Source: Flavobacterium sp. M31R6
Lineage (GTDB): Bacteria > Bacteroidota > Bacteroidia > Flavobacteriales > Flavobacteriaceae
Reading direction: 5' to 3'
Assembly (NCBI RefSeq): GCF_013284035.1
Contig: NZ_CP054141.1
Span: 1,984,001 to 2,048,000 of the forward strand
Length of the DNA stretch: 64,000 nucleotides
Shown: positions 49,437 to 57,566 of the stretch, piece by piece
Position numbering within the stretch: the first letter of the stretch is position 1
Layout of the letters: each line of letters opens with the position of its first letter
Notes under the pieces: model-generated
What the model was told of the DNA's origin: nothing
Database searches by the model: none
The model's input: only the letters and a program-made list of their open reading frames with translations
Program-made: the position numbers and the translations under genes

Positions 49437-51473
49437 ATGAAATTAGTTAAAATAGCAGGCCTTTTCATGGTTTTTGCGATTTCGATTGTAAGTAATGCAC
49501 AAGGCGATAAAAATGCAACAGCAAAATCTACTCAAAAAGAATCTTCCGATTTCTTCGTAGAACAGTTTTCGGACATAAAAGTTTTACGTTATCAAATTCC
49601 AGGATGGGAAAACCTTACTCTGAAAGAGCAGGAATTGGTTTATTATCTAACACAGGCCGGAAATTCTGGTCGTGATATAATGTGGGATCAGCATTATAAA
49701 TACAATTTGACGATCCGAAAAGCATTAGAGAATATTTATCAAAATTATAAAGGTGATAAAAATGGAACCGATTGGAAAAATTTTGAAATTTATTTGAAAA
49801 GAGTTTGGTTTTCAAACGGTATTCACCATCATTATTCAACTGAAAAAATCAAACCAGATTTTTCAATAGCCTATTTCAATACTTTGTTGAAAGCTACCAA
49901 AACAACTTTGTCACCTAAAATAGTTGCTATTTTATTTAATGATGTTGATTCGAAAAGAGTAAATCTTGATACTTCAAAAGGACTATTGGAAGGATCAGCA
50001 ATCAATTTCTATGAAAAAGGTATCACTCAAAAAGAAGTAGAAGCTTTTTATGCTGCGAAAAAAAGTCCAGATCCAAAGAAACCGTATTCTTTTGGTTTGA
50101 ATTCTAAATTGGTTCGAAATGCGAACGGTCAATTAGAAGAGAAAGTTTGGAAAAGTGGCGGTATGTATGGACCAGCGATCGATAAAATTATTTATTGGTT
50201 GGGGAAAGCACAAAAAGTTGCCGAAAATAAAAAGCAAGGCGATGCAATTGGACTTTTAATAAAATATTATAAAACAGGAGATCTTAAAACCTGGGATGAT
50301 TATAATATTGCTTGGTTGCAGGCGACAGAAGGGAATATCGATTATATCAACAGTTTTATAGAAGTTTATAATGATCCATTGGGATATAGAGGTTCTTATG
50401 AAGGAATTGTTCAAATTAAGGATTTTGATATGTCCAAAAAAATGGAAGTAGTATCGAAAAACGCTCAATGGTTTGAAGATAATTCTCCATTGGCACCAGA
50501 ACACAAAAAGAAAAATGTAGTTGGTGTTTCTTATAAAACAGTTGTAGTTGCTGGAGAGTCAGGAGATTCATCGCCAAGTACCCCAATTGGGGTGAATTTG
50601 CCAAATGCAGATTGGATTCGTGCAGATTATGGTTCTAAATCGGTTTCACTTGGAAATATTATTGATGCTTACTCCAAAGCAGCAGGAAAGGGAAAACTGC
50701 AAGAATTTGCAAATGATGAAGAGGAAATAAGATTGGCTGAAAAATATGCTGAATTGGGAAGTAAATTGCATACTTCTTTACATGAAGTAGTAGGACATGC
50801 ATCGGGTCAAATCAATCCTGGTGTTGGAACTCCAAAAGAAACTTTGAAAAATTATTCTTCAACATTAGAGGAGGGAAGAGCTGATTTAGTTGGATTGTAC
50901 TATTTATATAGTCCTAAAATTCAAGAAATTGGTTTGGTAGATAATTGGAAAGAATTAGGAATGGAGTGTTATGACAGTTATATCAGAAACGGTTTGATGA
51001 CCCAATTAGTTCGTTTAGAATTGGGTGCAAATATAGAGGAAGCTCACATGAGAAACCGTCAATGGGTAAGTGCTTGGGTTTTTGAAAAAGGTAAAAAGGA
51101 CAATGTTATCGAAATGATTACTCGTAACGGAAAAACCTATTTTAACATTACCGATTACGATAAATTACATGATTTATTTGGTCAATTATTGAAAGAAGTA
51201 CAGCGAATTAAATCTGAAGGCGATTATGAAGCAGGGAAAGCGTTAGTAGAAAATTATGGTGTAAAAGTTGATCAAAAATTGCATGCTGAAGTATTGGAAC
51301 GTAATAAACAATTTCCAGACGCTCCTTATAGTGGTTTTGTAAATCCAGTTTTGGTTCCTAAGTTGAATGCGAAAGGAGAGATAATATCGATAGCGATAGA
51401 ACAACCAAAAACATTTGCGGAGCAAATGTTGAACTATTCTAAAATTTATGGTTTCTTGCCATTAGAAAATTAA
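49437..51473 (+). CDS. Secreted M49-type dipeptidyl peptidase III
   Basis: The 678-residue protein has a signal peptide (IAGLFMVFAISIVSNAQ) and the two zinc motifs of peptidase family M49: HEVVGH (His449, Glu450, His454) and EEGRAD (Glu478-Asp483). DPP III cleaves dipeptides from peptide N-termini. A secreted form suggests periplasmic peptide degradation. Similar flavobacterial proteins are sometimes labelled dihydrofolate reductase; no such motif is present here. It is a lone gene, with a terminator about 30 bases after the stop. Confidence 0.9.
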   Translation: MKLVKIAGLFMVFAISIVSNAQGDKNATAKSTQKESSDFFVEQFSDIKVLRYQIPGWENLTLKEQELVYYLTQAGNSGRDIMWDQHYKYNLTIRKALENIYQNYKGDKNGTDWKNFEIYLKRVWFSNGIHHHYSTEKIKPDFSIAYFNTLLKATKTTLSPKIVAILFNDVDSKRVNLDTSKGLLEGSAINFYEKGITQKEVEAFYAAKKSPDPKKPYSFGLNSKLVRNANGQLEEKVWKSGGMYGPAIDKIIYWLGKAQKVAENKKQGDAIGLLIKYYKTGDLKTWDDYNIAWLQATEGNIDYINSFIEVYNDPLGYRGSYEGIVQIKDFDMSKKMEVVSKNAQWFEDNSPLAPEHKKKNVVGVSYKTVVVAGESGDSSPSTPIGVNLPNADWIRADYGSKSVSLGNIIDAYSKAAGKGKLQEFANDEEEIRLAEKYAELGSKLHTSLHEVVGHASGQINPGVGTPKETLKNYSSTLEEGRADLVGLYYLYSPKIQEIGLVDNWKELGMECYDSYIRNGLMTQLVRLELGANIEEAHMRNRQWVSAWVFEKGKKDNVIEMITRNGKTYFNITDYDKLHDLFGQLLKEVQRIKSEGDYEAGKALVENYGVKVDQKLHAEVLERNKQFPDAPYSGFVNPVLVPKLNAKGEIISIAIEQPKTFAEQMLNYSKIYGFLPLEN

Positions 51474-51493
51474 AAAGTATAATGCTACAATAC

Positions 51494-51526
51494 GAAAAAC
51501 GCCCACAGTGATGTGGGCGTTTTTTA
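51494..51526 (+). terminator. Terminator after the M49 peptidase
   Basis: ACGCCCACA and TGTGGGCGT form a strong GC-rich stem with A and T runs on either side. Confidence 0.85.
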
Positions 51527-51601
51527 ATTTAGCGAAAGCACTAAATTTCAGTTTGAGATCTTTGAATCTAATCGTCTTAGAAACTTAGCATCTTTTTGAA
51601 A

Positions 51602-51790
51602 TTAATGCTTAAAATAAATTTTGATAACAAATAAGAGTCCTATAAATACTAAGAAGCCAATTAAGATTTTATAATTTCCTTTGTAAAAAACTTTGTGTAA
51701 GTTGGCATCTTTTCGGTAAGCAAATACCATTGCTATGACAAAAGCGATAAAAAAACAGAGTGCAAATAGTAGTTGACCTTGGCTGAACAT
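51602..51790 (-). CDS. Small membrane protein, 62 aa
   Basis: Two hydrophobic helices (about 7-24 and 43-60) are separated by a charged loop RKDANLHKVFYKGNYK. The family is unknown to me; small two-helix proteins of this size are frequent in flavobacteria. It is divergent from the MazG-like gene. Confidence 0.6.
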   Translation of the reverse strand: MFSQGQLLFALCFFIAFVIAMVFAYRKDANLHKVFYKGNYKILIGFLVFIGLLFVIKIYFKH

Positions 51791-51871
51791 GTTTGAATAA
51801 TTTTTGGCAAATTTAGCTAATAGTTTAGAAATAGTTGTTAATTTTCCATTTCAAATAAATAATAATAAAGG

Positions 51872-52252
51872 ATGGAAAAACAAATCAACGCTGTTAAGGA
51901 ATTTCATACAGCATTTAGGATAGGTCACAGTGAAACGCCTATTGCTAGTTTAGGTGAAGCCAAAAATATACTTCGTTACAATTTGATGAAAGAAGAGAAT
52001 GAAGAGTATCTTGAAGCAGTTCAGAATAATGACTTAGTAGAAATTGCCGATGCATTGGGGGATATGATGTACATTCTTTGTGGTACTATTATAGAACATG
52101 GGCTACAACACAAAATTGAAGCCGTTTTTGACGAAATTCAACGCTCAAATATGAGTAAATTAGGAGAAGACGGAAATCCTATTTATCGTGAAGACGGGAA
52201 AGTAATGAAAGGGCCTAATTATTTCAAACCTGATTTTTCTAAGCTTATTTAA
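51872..52252 (+). CDS. MazG-like nucleotide pyrophosphohydrolase
   Basis: The 126-residue all-alpha NTP-PPase has the metal motif EENEEYLEA (about 42-50) and EIADALGDMMYIL (about 58-70), as in MazG and phosphoribosyl-ATP pyrophosphohydrolases. It presumably hydrolyses a nucleoside triphosphate or related compound to clean the pool; the substrate is unknown. It is a short single-domain member, with a terminator after it that may also serve ilvE. Confidence 0.85.
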   Translation: MEKQINAVKEFHTAFRIGHSETPIASLGEAKNILRYNLMKEENEEYLEAVQNNDLVEIADALGDMMYILCGTIIEHGLQHKIEAVFDEIQRSNMSKLGEDGNPIYREDGKVMKGPNYFKPDFSKLI

Positions 52253-52271
52253 GGACTATACATATTTTAAA

Positions 52272-52311
52272 AAAACAAAAAGCAATTTTCAATTTGAAAA
52301 TCGCTTTTTTT
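52272..52311 (+). terminator. Terminator after the MazG-like gene
   Basis: AAAAGCAATTTTCA and TGAAAATCGCTTTT form a stem with one mismatch, then T residues. A run of A on the other side may let it also work for ilvE, which ends at 52351. Confidence 0.7.
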
Positions 52312-52317
52312 ATAACT

Positions 52318-52352
52318 TCAATCTGCAATCTTGATTCTGCAGTCTAAAATTT
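52318..52352. repeat. AATCTGCAATCT-type word repeat, second site
   Basis: TCAATCTGCAATCTTGATTC and TGCAGTCTAAAA resemble the words at 2011-2047 and 34546-34610. Confidence 0.4.
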
Positions 52353-53418
52353 ATACCTTAACTGTCCAACCAAACGTATCTTCAGTTAGTTTGTTTTGAA
52401 GGTTTGTTAGTTTTTCTTTCAATAAAGAAGCAAATGAATTTTCAATTTTTGGTAATTCATAATAAACGTCTTTGTAAGAGTAACCAGCAATCGGGTTAAC
52501 AACTGCAGCAGTACCAGCACCGAAAATCTCTTTTAAAGTTCCATTTTTTGAAGCTTCCACAAGTTCAGAAACTAATACAGGACGAACCTCTACCGATATT
52601 CCTTCTTTTTTGGCCATGTCGATAAGACTTTTTCTGGTAATACCATCTAAAATACGTTCGCTTACTGGAGCAGTCAATAAAGTGTCGTTTATTCTAAAAA
52701 ACACGTTCATTGTGCCCGCTTCTTCAAGTTTGGTGTGCGTAGCGTCATCAGTCCAGATTACTTGTTGGAATCCTTGTTTGTTAGCCAAAGTAGTTGGGTA
52801 GAATTGCGCAGCATAGTTACCGGCAGCTTTGGCAGCACCAATACCTCCATTGGCAGCTCTACTATAATGTTCTGCAATTAATACTTTTACTTCACCAGAA
52901 TAATAAGCTTTTGCTGGTGACAATAAAATCATGAATTTATAATCTTCAGATGGATTGGCAACTACGCCAGTTCCTGTAGCAATCATAAAAGGTCTAATGT
53001 ACATCGTACTTCCATTTCCTTTTTTTACCCAAGCTTGATCTAATTTTAATAATTGTTTCAACCCTTCCATAAAAACAAATTCAGGAACTTCTGGCATAGC
53101 CATTCTTACGGCTGATGTATTGAAACGTTTGTAGTTTTCATCAGGTCTAAAAAGCCATACATCATTATTATCATCTTTGTAAGCTTTCATACCTTCAAAA
53201 ATGGCTTGTCCATAATGAAATACTTTCGCAGATGGATCAAGTAAGAAAGGTGCATACGGTTTAATAACTGGTTGTTGCCATTCTCCATTGATGTAATCAC
53301 ACTCAAATAAATGATCTGTGAATACTGCTCCAAAGCTTAAATTATCAAAATCAACTTCATTTATTTTTGAAGTAGCTGCTTTTATTATTTCTATTTTGTT
53401 GGCTTGAGTGGTACTCAT
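52351..53418 (-). CDS. ilvE: Branched-chain amino acid aminotransferase
   Basis: IlvE exchanges amino groups between Leu/Ile/Val and their 2-oxoacids with glutamate. The 355-residue class IV PLP enzyme has Lys197 in GGIGAAKAAGNYAAQ as the cofactor lysine, RPFMIATGTGVVANPS, EAGTMNVFF and DGITRKSLIDMAKKEG. It fits the longer bacterial/eukaryotic-type (BCAT) subgroup common in Bacteroidota. Lone gene. Confidence 0.93.
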   Translation of the reverse strand: MSTTQANKIEIIKAATSKINEVDFDNLSFGAVFTDHLFECDYINGEWQQPVIKPYAPFLLDPSAKVFHYGQAIFEGMKAYKDDNNDVWLFRPDENYKRFNTSAVRMAMPEVPEFVFMEGLKQLLKLDQAWVKKGNGSTMYIRPFMIATGTGVVANPSEDYKFMILLSPAKAYYSGEVKVLIAEHYSRAANGGIGAAKAAGNYAAQFYPTTLANKQGFQQVIWTDDATHTKLEEAGTMNVFFRINDTLLTAPVSERILDGITRKSLIDMAKKEGISVEVRPVLVSELVEASKNGTLKEIFGAGTAAVVNPIAGYSYKDVYYELPKIENSFASLLKEKLTNLQNKLTEDTFGWTVKV

Positions 53419-53726
53419 AATTGTTGCTTAATATGTTTAAAAAAAAAGTTATTTAGTTAATAAAATGGCTGTAGTAAAAAAGTTTTCTATTACCATTGAT
53501 ATTGATTGCAAAATTAAATAAAAATCGGATAAATACTTGTCAAAATATCATTAATTATGGTGTTTAACTGTGATTTATTTATTGTATAATTTTATTTGAA
53601 AATTGAAGTAAAATTATGTGGATTATATAAAAAATATGGTTTTTAGATAGCGATAAGAAATTCTTTTATTTAATTTTGAGCACATTATAGTGTTCGGAAA
53701 TACTATATCACCTCAAAAAATACATT
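53419..53726. other. 308-bp gene-free stretch between divergent ilvE and mnmD
   Basis: AT-rich with no open frame or clear repeat. A -7-like TAATTTTG at 53671-53678 faces mnmD. Confidence 0.4.
53671..53678 (+). promoter_or_regulatory. -7 box TAATTTTG before mnmD
   Basis: TAATTTTG fits TAnnTTTG and lies 48 bases before the TTG start at 53727. No -33 TTG is visible at 17-19 bases. Confidence 0.35.
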
Positions 53727-54386
53727 TTGGAAAGAGAAATTATACGTACTCAGGATGGTTCTACAACAATTCATATCAAAGAATGGAATGAATGTTATCA
53801 TTCTAAACATGGTGCAATACAGGAAGCTAAGCATGTTTTTATAAAAAATGGATTGGCATTGTTTCCAAATCAAAGTATCTCCATTCTTGAAATTGGTTTT
53901 GGTACAGGCTTAAATACTTTTATAACCTTTTTGGAAGCTCAGGGTCTTGGTCAAACAATTAATTATGTTGGGGTAGAAGCCTATCCGATTTCTGAACATG
54001 AAATTCAATCCATGAATTATTTGGAGGAATTGGATGCTTTGGATTCAAAAGCTGTTTTTGATAAAATACATTCAACAAATTGGGAAGAAAAAAATGATTT
54101 GTCAGAAAATTTTTCTTTGACCAAAAGGGAACAATTTTTTCAGGATATTGACGATATAGAAAAATTTGATTTGATTTATTTTGATGCTTTTGGTTATCGT
54201 GTTCAACCGGAATTATGGAGTACCTCAATATTTGAAAAAATGTACAAAGCCCTCAAACCAGATTCAGTGTTAGTTACTTATGCGGCTAGGGGTGTTGTGA
54301 AGAGGAGTATGATTGAAGTAGGATTCACAGTTGAAAAATTAGCAGGACCTCCAGGAAAAAGAGAAATGTTTAGAGCAAGAAAGTAA
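53727..54386 (+). CDS. mnmD: tRNA U34 mnm5s2U methyltransferase MnmD
   Basis: The 219-residue protein is the methyltransferase half of MnmC, here as a stand-alone MnmD, which makes the final methyl transfer in mnm5s2U34 of tRNA. It has SLYH-like CYHSKHGAIQEAKHVF (24-39), SAM motif ILEIGFGTGLNTFI (about 52-65) and DLIYFDAFGYRVQPELW near 150. The start is TTG at 53727; no in-frame ATG lies before the conserved REIIRTQDGSTT. No FAD-oxidase domain follows. Confidence 0.9.
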   Translation: MEREIIRTQDGSTTIHIKEWNECYHSKHGAIQEAKHVFIKNGLALFPNQSISILEIGFGTGLNTFITFLEAQGLGQTINYVGVEAYPISEHEIQSMNYLEELDALDSKAVFDKIHSTNWEEKNDLSENFSLTKREQFFQDIDDIEKFDLIYFDAFGYRVQPELWSTSIFEKMYKALKPDSVLVTYAARGVVKRSMIEVGFTVEKLAGPPGKREMFRARK

Positions 54387-54538
54387 GTTTTTCTTTTGCC
54401 TTTGATATATAAAGTTATTTTACGAAAACGTTATAATTTTTGAATTTCTATGTTAAAAAAAATAATTGTATATGAAAAAAATGTACATTTACATCACGTT
54501 AAAATCAAGATCTAACCCCAAAAAAATCTTAATTTATT

Positions 54539-54736
54539 ATGTCTAAAGTAATGTTTGATTATACAAAATCTGTGCTAGAAAGAGTGAGTTTTGACCCTGT
54601 CCTTTTTTGTAAAGAATTAGAAAAAGCAATAAGAACACTTTTACCTTTCGAACTGGATCAATTAAGAGAGTGGTTGTTTAGCTTCACAATTGAAAAGCCA
54701 GAATTGAAACAGTGTTTAATAATTGTAAACCCATAA
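54539..54736 (+). CDS. Small conserved protein, 65 aa (paralogue 1)
   Basis: The protein is helical and charged: DYTKSVLERVSFDP then LEKAIRTLLPFELDQLREW, ending EKPELKQCL. No signal peptide, membrane helix or known domain is apparent. About two thirds of its residues match the 63-aa protein encoded at 54952, so the two are tandem duplicates. Each is followed by an AAAAGGAACCAA/TTGGTTCCTTTT terminator. The function is unknown; a small binding or regulatory protein is possible. Confidence 0.75.
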   Translation: MSKVMFDYTKSVLERVSFDPVLFCKELEKAIRTLLPFELDQLREWLFSFTIEKPELKQCLIIVNP

Positions 54737-54737
54737 A

Positions 54738-54773
54738 TAAAAGGAACCAAGAAATTGGTTCCTTTTATATTTT
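54738..54773 (+). terminator. Terminator after paralogue 1
   Basis: AAAAGGAACCAA (54739-54750) and TTGGTTCCTTTT (54755-54766), then T residues. The 12-base arms are the same as in the terminator at 55158. Confidence 0.85.
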
Positions 54774-54883
54774 TACAAGTTTTGCAACTGGGCCTAAAAT
54801 TGCACATTGTAGTTATTTAGCTTCGTATTACATATATAACGTGTAATTTGTCGATGGTATTTGTTTTTGATGGATTATTTTTT

Positions 54884-54913
54884 TTGTAAGATTAAAATAT
54901 TTCAATACTTTTG
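54884..54913 (+). promoter_or_regulatory. Promoter TTG-N19-TACTTTTG before paralogue 2
   Basis: TTG at 54884-54886 and TACTTTTG at 54906-54913 match the Bacteroidota -33/-7 pattern with a 19-base spacer. The second gene starts 38 bases later, so it has its own promoter between two terminators. Confidence 0.6.
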
Positions 54914-54951
54914 TACCTGTTTACTAACGAAATATTTAAACCTTTTTTGTT

Positions 54952-55143
54952 ATGTCTAGAATGATTTATGATTATACAAAAATGGTACTCGAGAGAGTAA
55001 GTTTTGATCCTGAGCTTTTTGAAAAAGAGTTGAAAAAAGCGTTAAGGAGTTTATTGCCTTATGAGATTGAACATTTAAGAAATTGGTTGTTGTTCTTTAC
55101 GGATGAAAAGCCAGAATTGAAAAGATGCTTAATTCACATATAA
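54952..55143 (+). CDS. Small conserved protein, 63 aa (paralogue 2)
   Basis: It has the same plan as the 65-aa protein at 54539: IYDYTKMVLERVSFDPELF, LKKALRSLLPYEIEHLRNW and a C-terminal EKPELKRCL. By eye, 42 of the first 61 aligned residues are identical. A clear promoter and its own terminator make it an independent unit. I recognise no function; the strict retention of DYTK, VLERVSFDP and LLP suggests structural or binding importance. Confidence 0.75.
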   Translation: MSRMIYDYTKMVLERVSFDPELFEKELKKALRSLLPYEIEHLRNWLLFFTDEKPELKRCLIHI

Positions 55144-55157
55144 GGTAATTAAGAATA

Positions 55158-55188
55158 TAAAAGGAACCAAATTGGTTCCTTTTTTTAT
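55158..55188 (+). terminator. Terminator after paralogue 2
   Basis: AAAGGAACCAA and TTGGTTCCTTT form a very tight hairpin with a run of T, with arms the same as the terminator of paralogue 1. Confidence 0.85.
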
Positions 55189-55191
55189 GAA

Positions 55192-56133
55192 TTATTTTTT
55201 CGGAAGCGGACTAACGATTTGGACGTTTTGAAAGACAATTGCGCCTTTAACAACTCCTGCAATTGTGCTTCTTAAAGCGTCGATGATTTGAATCTTCAAT
55301 TCACTTTTTGGATATATTAAGCTCACTTCACGAGCTGGTTTAGGTTCCTTGAAATGTCTGAGTTTTAATTTGTCCGATTCTTTTAGATCTAAGGTGTGTA
55401 AATAGGGAAGTAAAGTAGTTCCCAATCCTTCATCTGCCAGTTTTATTAATGTCTCAAAGCTTCCGCTTTCAATTTGAAAAGATTTTAACCCCGACTCATT
55501 TCTATTTTTGCATAAATTCAAAATTCCATCCCTAAAACAATGCCCGTCTTGAAGCAACAAGATGTCATTGATGTTAAGGTCGTCTACTTCAATTTCCTCT
55601 TTTTGAAAAATGGTGTTATTTTCTGGAATGTAAGCAACAAAAGGTTCAAAGTAGAGTACAATTTCTTTAATTTTTTCGTCTTCTAGTGGTGTTGCGGCAA
55701 TTGCAGCATCGAGATTACCGTTTTTTAATTTTGTAATTATTTCGTCGGTATTCAATTCCTCAATGATCAATTTTACTTTTGGGTATTTCTTGATGAAATT
55801 GTTTAGAAACATTGGAAGTAAAGTGGGCATGATTGTCGGGATAATTCCGAGCCTAAACTCACCACCAATAAATCCTTTTTGTTGTTCCACTATATCTTGT
55901 ATGCGATCGGCTTCGTTAACGATGTTTTTCGCTTGGTTAACAATTTTTTGGCCAATATCAGTTAGTTGAATCGGTTTTTTGGTACGGTCAAAGATTTGTA
56001 TACTCAGTTCGTCTTCAATTTTTTGAATTTGCATACTCAACGTGGGTTGAGTCACAAAACATTTTTCGGCAGCCAAAGTGAAATTTTTGTGTTCGGCTAC
56101 AGCCAAAACATATTTGAGTTGTGTGATTGTCAT
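55192..56133 (-). CDS. oxyR: OxyR-type LysR regulator
   Basis: OxyR senses hydrogen peroxide by forming a disulfide and then activates peroxide-defence genes. The 313-residue protein has a LysR winged helix (1-60; VTQPTLSMQIQKIEDELSIQ) and a regulatory domain with Cys199 and Cys208 in GHCFRDGILNLC, the same spacing and numbering as in E. coli OxyR. It is divergent from dps, a classical OxyR target, so direct control is likely, though not shown. Confidence 0.93.
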   Translation of the reverse strand: MTITQLKYVLAVAEHKNFTLAAEKCFVTQPTLSMQIQKIEDELSIQIFDRTKKPIQLTDIGQKIVNQAKNIVNEADRIQDIVEQQKGFIGGEFRLGIIPTIMPTLLPMFLNNFIKKYPKVKLIIEELNTDEIITKLKNGNLDAAIAATPLEDEKIKEIVLYFEPFVAYIPENNTIFQKEEIEVDDLNINDILLLQDGHCFRDGILNLCKNRNESGLKSFQIESGSFETLIKLADEGLGTTLLPYLHTLDLKESDKLKLRHFKEPKPAREVSLIYPKSELKIQIIDALRSTIAGVVKGAIVFQNVQIVSPLPKK

Positions 56134-56152
56134 TAGATAGTATATTTTTATG

Positions 56153-56160
56153 CAAATATA
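56153..56160 (-). promoter_or_regulatory. -7 box TATATTTG before oxyR
   Basis: CAAATATA on the plus strand reads TATATTTG on the minus strand, about 20 bases before the oxyR ATG. Confidence 0.4.
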
Positions 56161-56183
56161 AAAACAATCAATTTAATTTATAG

Positions 56184-56212
56184 TTATTTTTTAAGTTTAA
56201 TAGATAATTTTG
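56184..56212 (+). promoter_or_regulatory. Promoter-like TTA-N18-TAATTTTG before dps
   Basis: TAATTTTG at 56205-56212 fits the -7 box; TTA at 56184-56186 stands in for the -33 TTG with 18 bases between. It lies in the shared oxyR/dps region, where OxyR could bind, and starts a leader of about 100 bases. Confidence 0.4.
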
Positions 56213-56319
56213 ATAAAAAATAAAAAGGATGTAGAGTATTGCTGTAGCTTTAAGGTTACATCGTAATAAATAAATAGTTCCAAATACAAGTAGGAACATT
56301 AATAAATAAAACAGAAAGC

Positions 56320-56799
56320 ATGAAACTAAATACAATTGGATTACCAGTAGAAGAGTCAGAGGTTATAATAGTTGAATTGAATGTACTTTTGTCGAATTAT
56401 CAAATCTATTATCAAAGTTTACGTGGTTTACATTGGAATATTAGAGGAAGACGATTCTTTGATTTACATCTAAAATTTGAAGAGTTGTACAATGATTCCC
56501 AGCTAAAAATTGATTTAATTGCTGAAAGGGTTTTAACATTGGGCGGAAGACCATTGCATACTTTTGAAGATTACATTAAATTCAATCAATTACCGGTTGG
56601 AAAGAATATTTCGAATGACGTAGCTGGTATTGAATTAATAGTGAATTCACTCTCTCAATTGTTAAAAATAGAAAGAGATATTCTAATGAAAGCCTCAGAA
56701 ATAAATGATGAAGGAACGAATTCTATGATGAGTGATTTTATTGTAGAGCAAGAAAAAACCATTTGGATGATGAACGCCTGGTTGGAAGAAAGTTTATAA
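56320..56799 (+). CDS. dps: Dps family DNA-protecting ferritin
   Basis: Dps forms 12-mers that oxidise and store iron, protecting DNA from peroxide. The 159-residue protein has the interface ferroxidase residues His38 (LRGLHWNIRG), His50, Glu54, Asp65 and Glu69, in the same spacing as E. coli Dps H51/H63/D67/D78/E82, with Glu replacing the third. It lacks the basic N-terminal tail of E. coli Dps. Divergent from oxyR. Confidence 0.93.
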   Translation: MKLNTIGLPVEESEVIIVELNVLLSNYQIYYQSLRGLHWNIRGRRFFDLHLKFEELYNDSQLKIDLIAERVLTLGGRPLHTFEDYIKFNQLPVGKNISNDVAGIELIVNSLSQLLKIERDILMKASEINDEGTNSMMSDFIVEQEKTIWMMNAWLEESL

Positions 56800-56819
56800 A
56801 CCAAAAAGATTTTATGGAG

Positions 56820-56857
56820 AGCCTAAGTAATATATTGTATTTCTTAGGCTTTTTTTC
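56820..56857 (+). terminator. Terminator after dps
   Basis: AGCCTAAG and CTTAGGCT form an 8-bp stem with a 15-base loop, followed by TTTTTTT. Confidence 0.75.
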
Positions 56858-56926
56858 GTGTTAAAAATAAATTAATTTTAAAGAACTCATTTTTTAATTC
56901 AATTTCTATCCTCTACTTTTGCCGAC

Positions 56927-57223
56927 ATGAAAGTTTTTGCAAGTATCGTATTATTGTTTTTTGTTTTATTTCTGGCAGGGCCTACAATTGTGGCTTGCTT
57001 GGAAAAAGACAAAGATGGTACGAGCCTATGTGAAGATTGCAATACTCGTTCTTCGTCTATTGAAGAAATCAAACATGATATAAAATATTATACGTTCAAT
57101 CCTTTTTTAGAAATGTCATTTTTGGATGTTGAAAAAGGCTCTCGTCTAATAATTTTTGAAAATTTATCAAAGCATGATTTAATTAGTGCTTCCATATTTA
57201 TTCCTCCTCCAAATCTGGTTTAG
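56927..57223 (+). CDS. Hypothetical secreted or anchored protein, 98 aa
   Basis: There is a hydrophobic N-terminus (VFASIVLLFFVLFLAGPTIV, signal peptide or anchor), then a pair of cysteines (VACLEKDKDG, LCEDCNTR) that could bind metal or form disulfides. I do not recognise the family. A -7-like TACTTTTG box lies only 6 bases before the ATG, so the mRNA could be leaderless if that box is used. Confidence 0.55.
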   Translation: MKVFASIVLLFFVLFLAGPTIVACLEKDKDGTSLCEDCNTRSSSIEEIKHDIKYYTFNPFLEMSFLDVEKGSRLIIFENLSKHDLISASIFIPPPNLV

Positions 57224-57566
57224 TTTTTTTGCCAAATTTCATTATCGATTGATAGTTTTAGTAGTTAATAGAGCAAATTCTTAATTTGTTCATTAATTGT
57301 TGGTATAATTATCGAATTACTTTAATTTTAATTTAAAATACTGAAAATAAGAATGTTACTTAACTGCTTTCTTGTTTATTGGATAAATCTGTTTTTTTGT
57401 TTCCAAACTAATTAATTGAATATTTTACAAAAATTAATGTTGCTTTAATGATAATGGTATTCTTTTTTTCGGATATATCAGTGTTTGAACATTGATTATC
57501 TTCCTGCCACTGCAATATTGTATTGCAGTAAAAAATGAATTTAAACTTTTATAATTAATTTATATT
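57224..57566. other. 343-bp gene-free stretch upstream of the SulP gene
   Basis: No gene is evident. It contains a perfect 9-bp-arm dyad at 57509-57529, 37 bases before the SulP start, and is otherwise AT-rich. Confidence 0.4.
57509..57529. promoter_or_regulatory. Perfect dyad ACTGCAATA-TTG-TATTGCAGT upstream of sulP
   Basis: ACTGCAATA and TATTGCAGT are perfect 9-bp arms around TTG. The location fits an operator or an RNA hairpin in the leader of the SulP/carbonic-anhydrase genes. Confidence 0.5.

Noticed and set aside
49437..51473. Dihydrofolate reductase
   Set aside because: The length, signal peptide and HEVVGH/EEGRAD motifs fit M49 peptidases; no DHFR motif is present.
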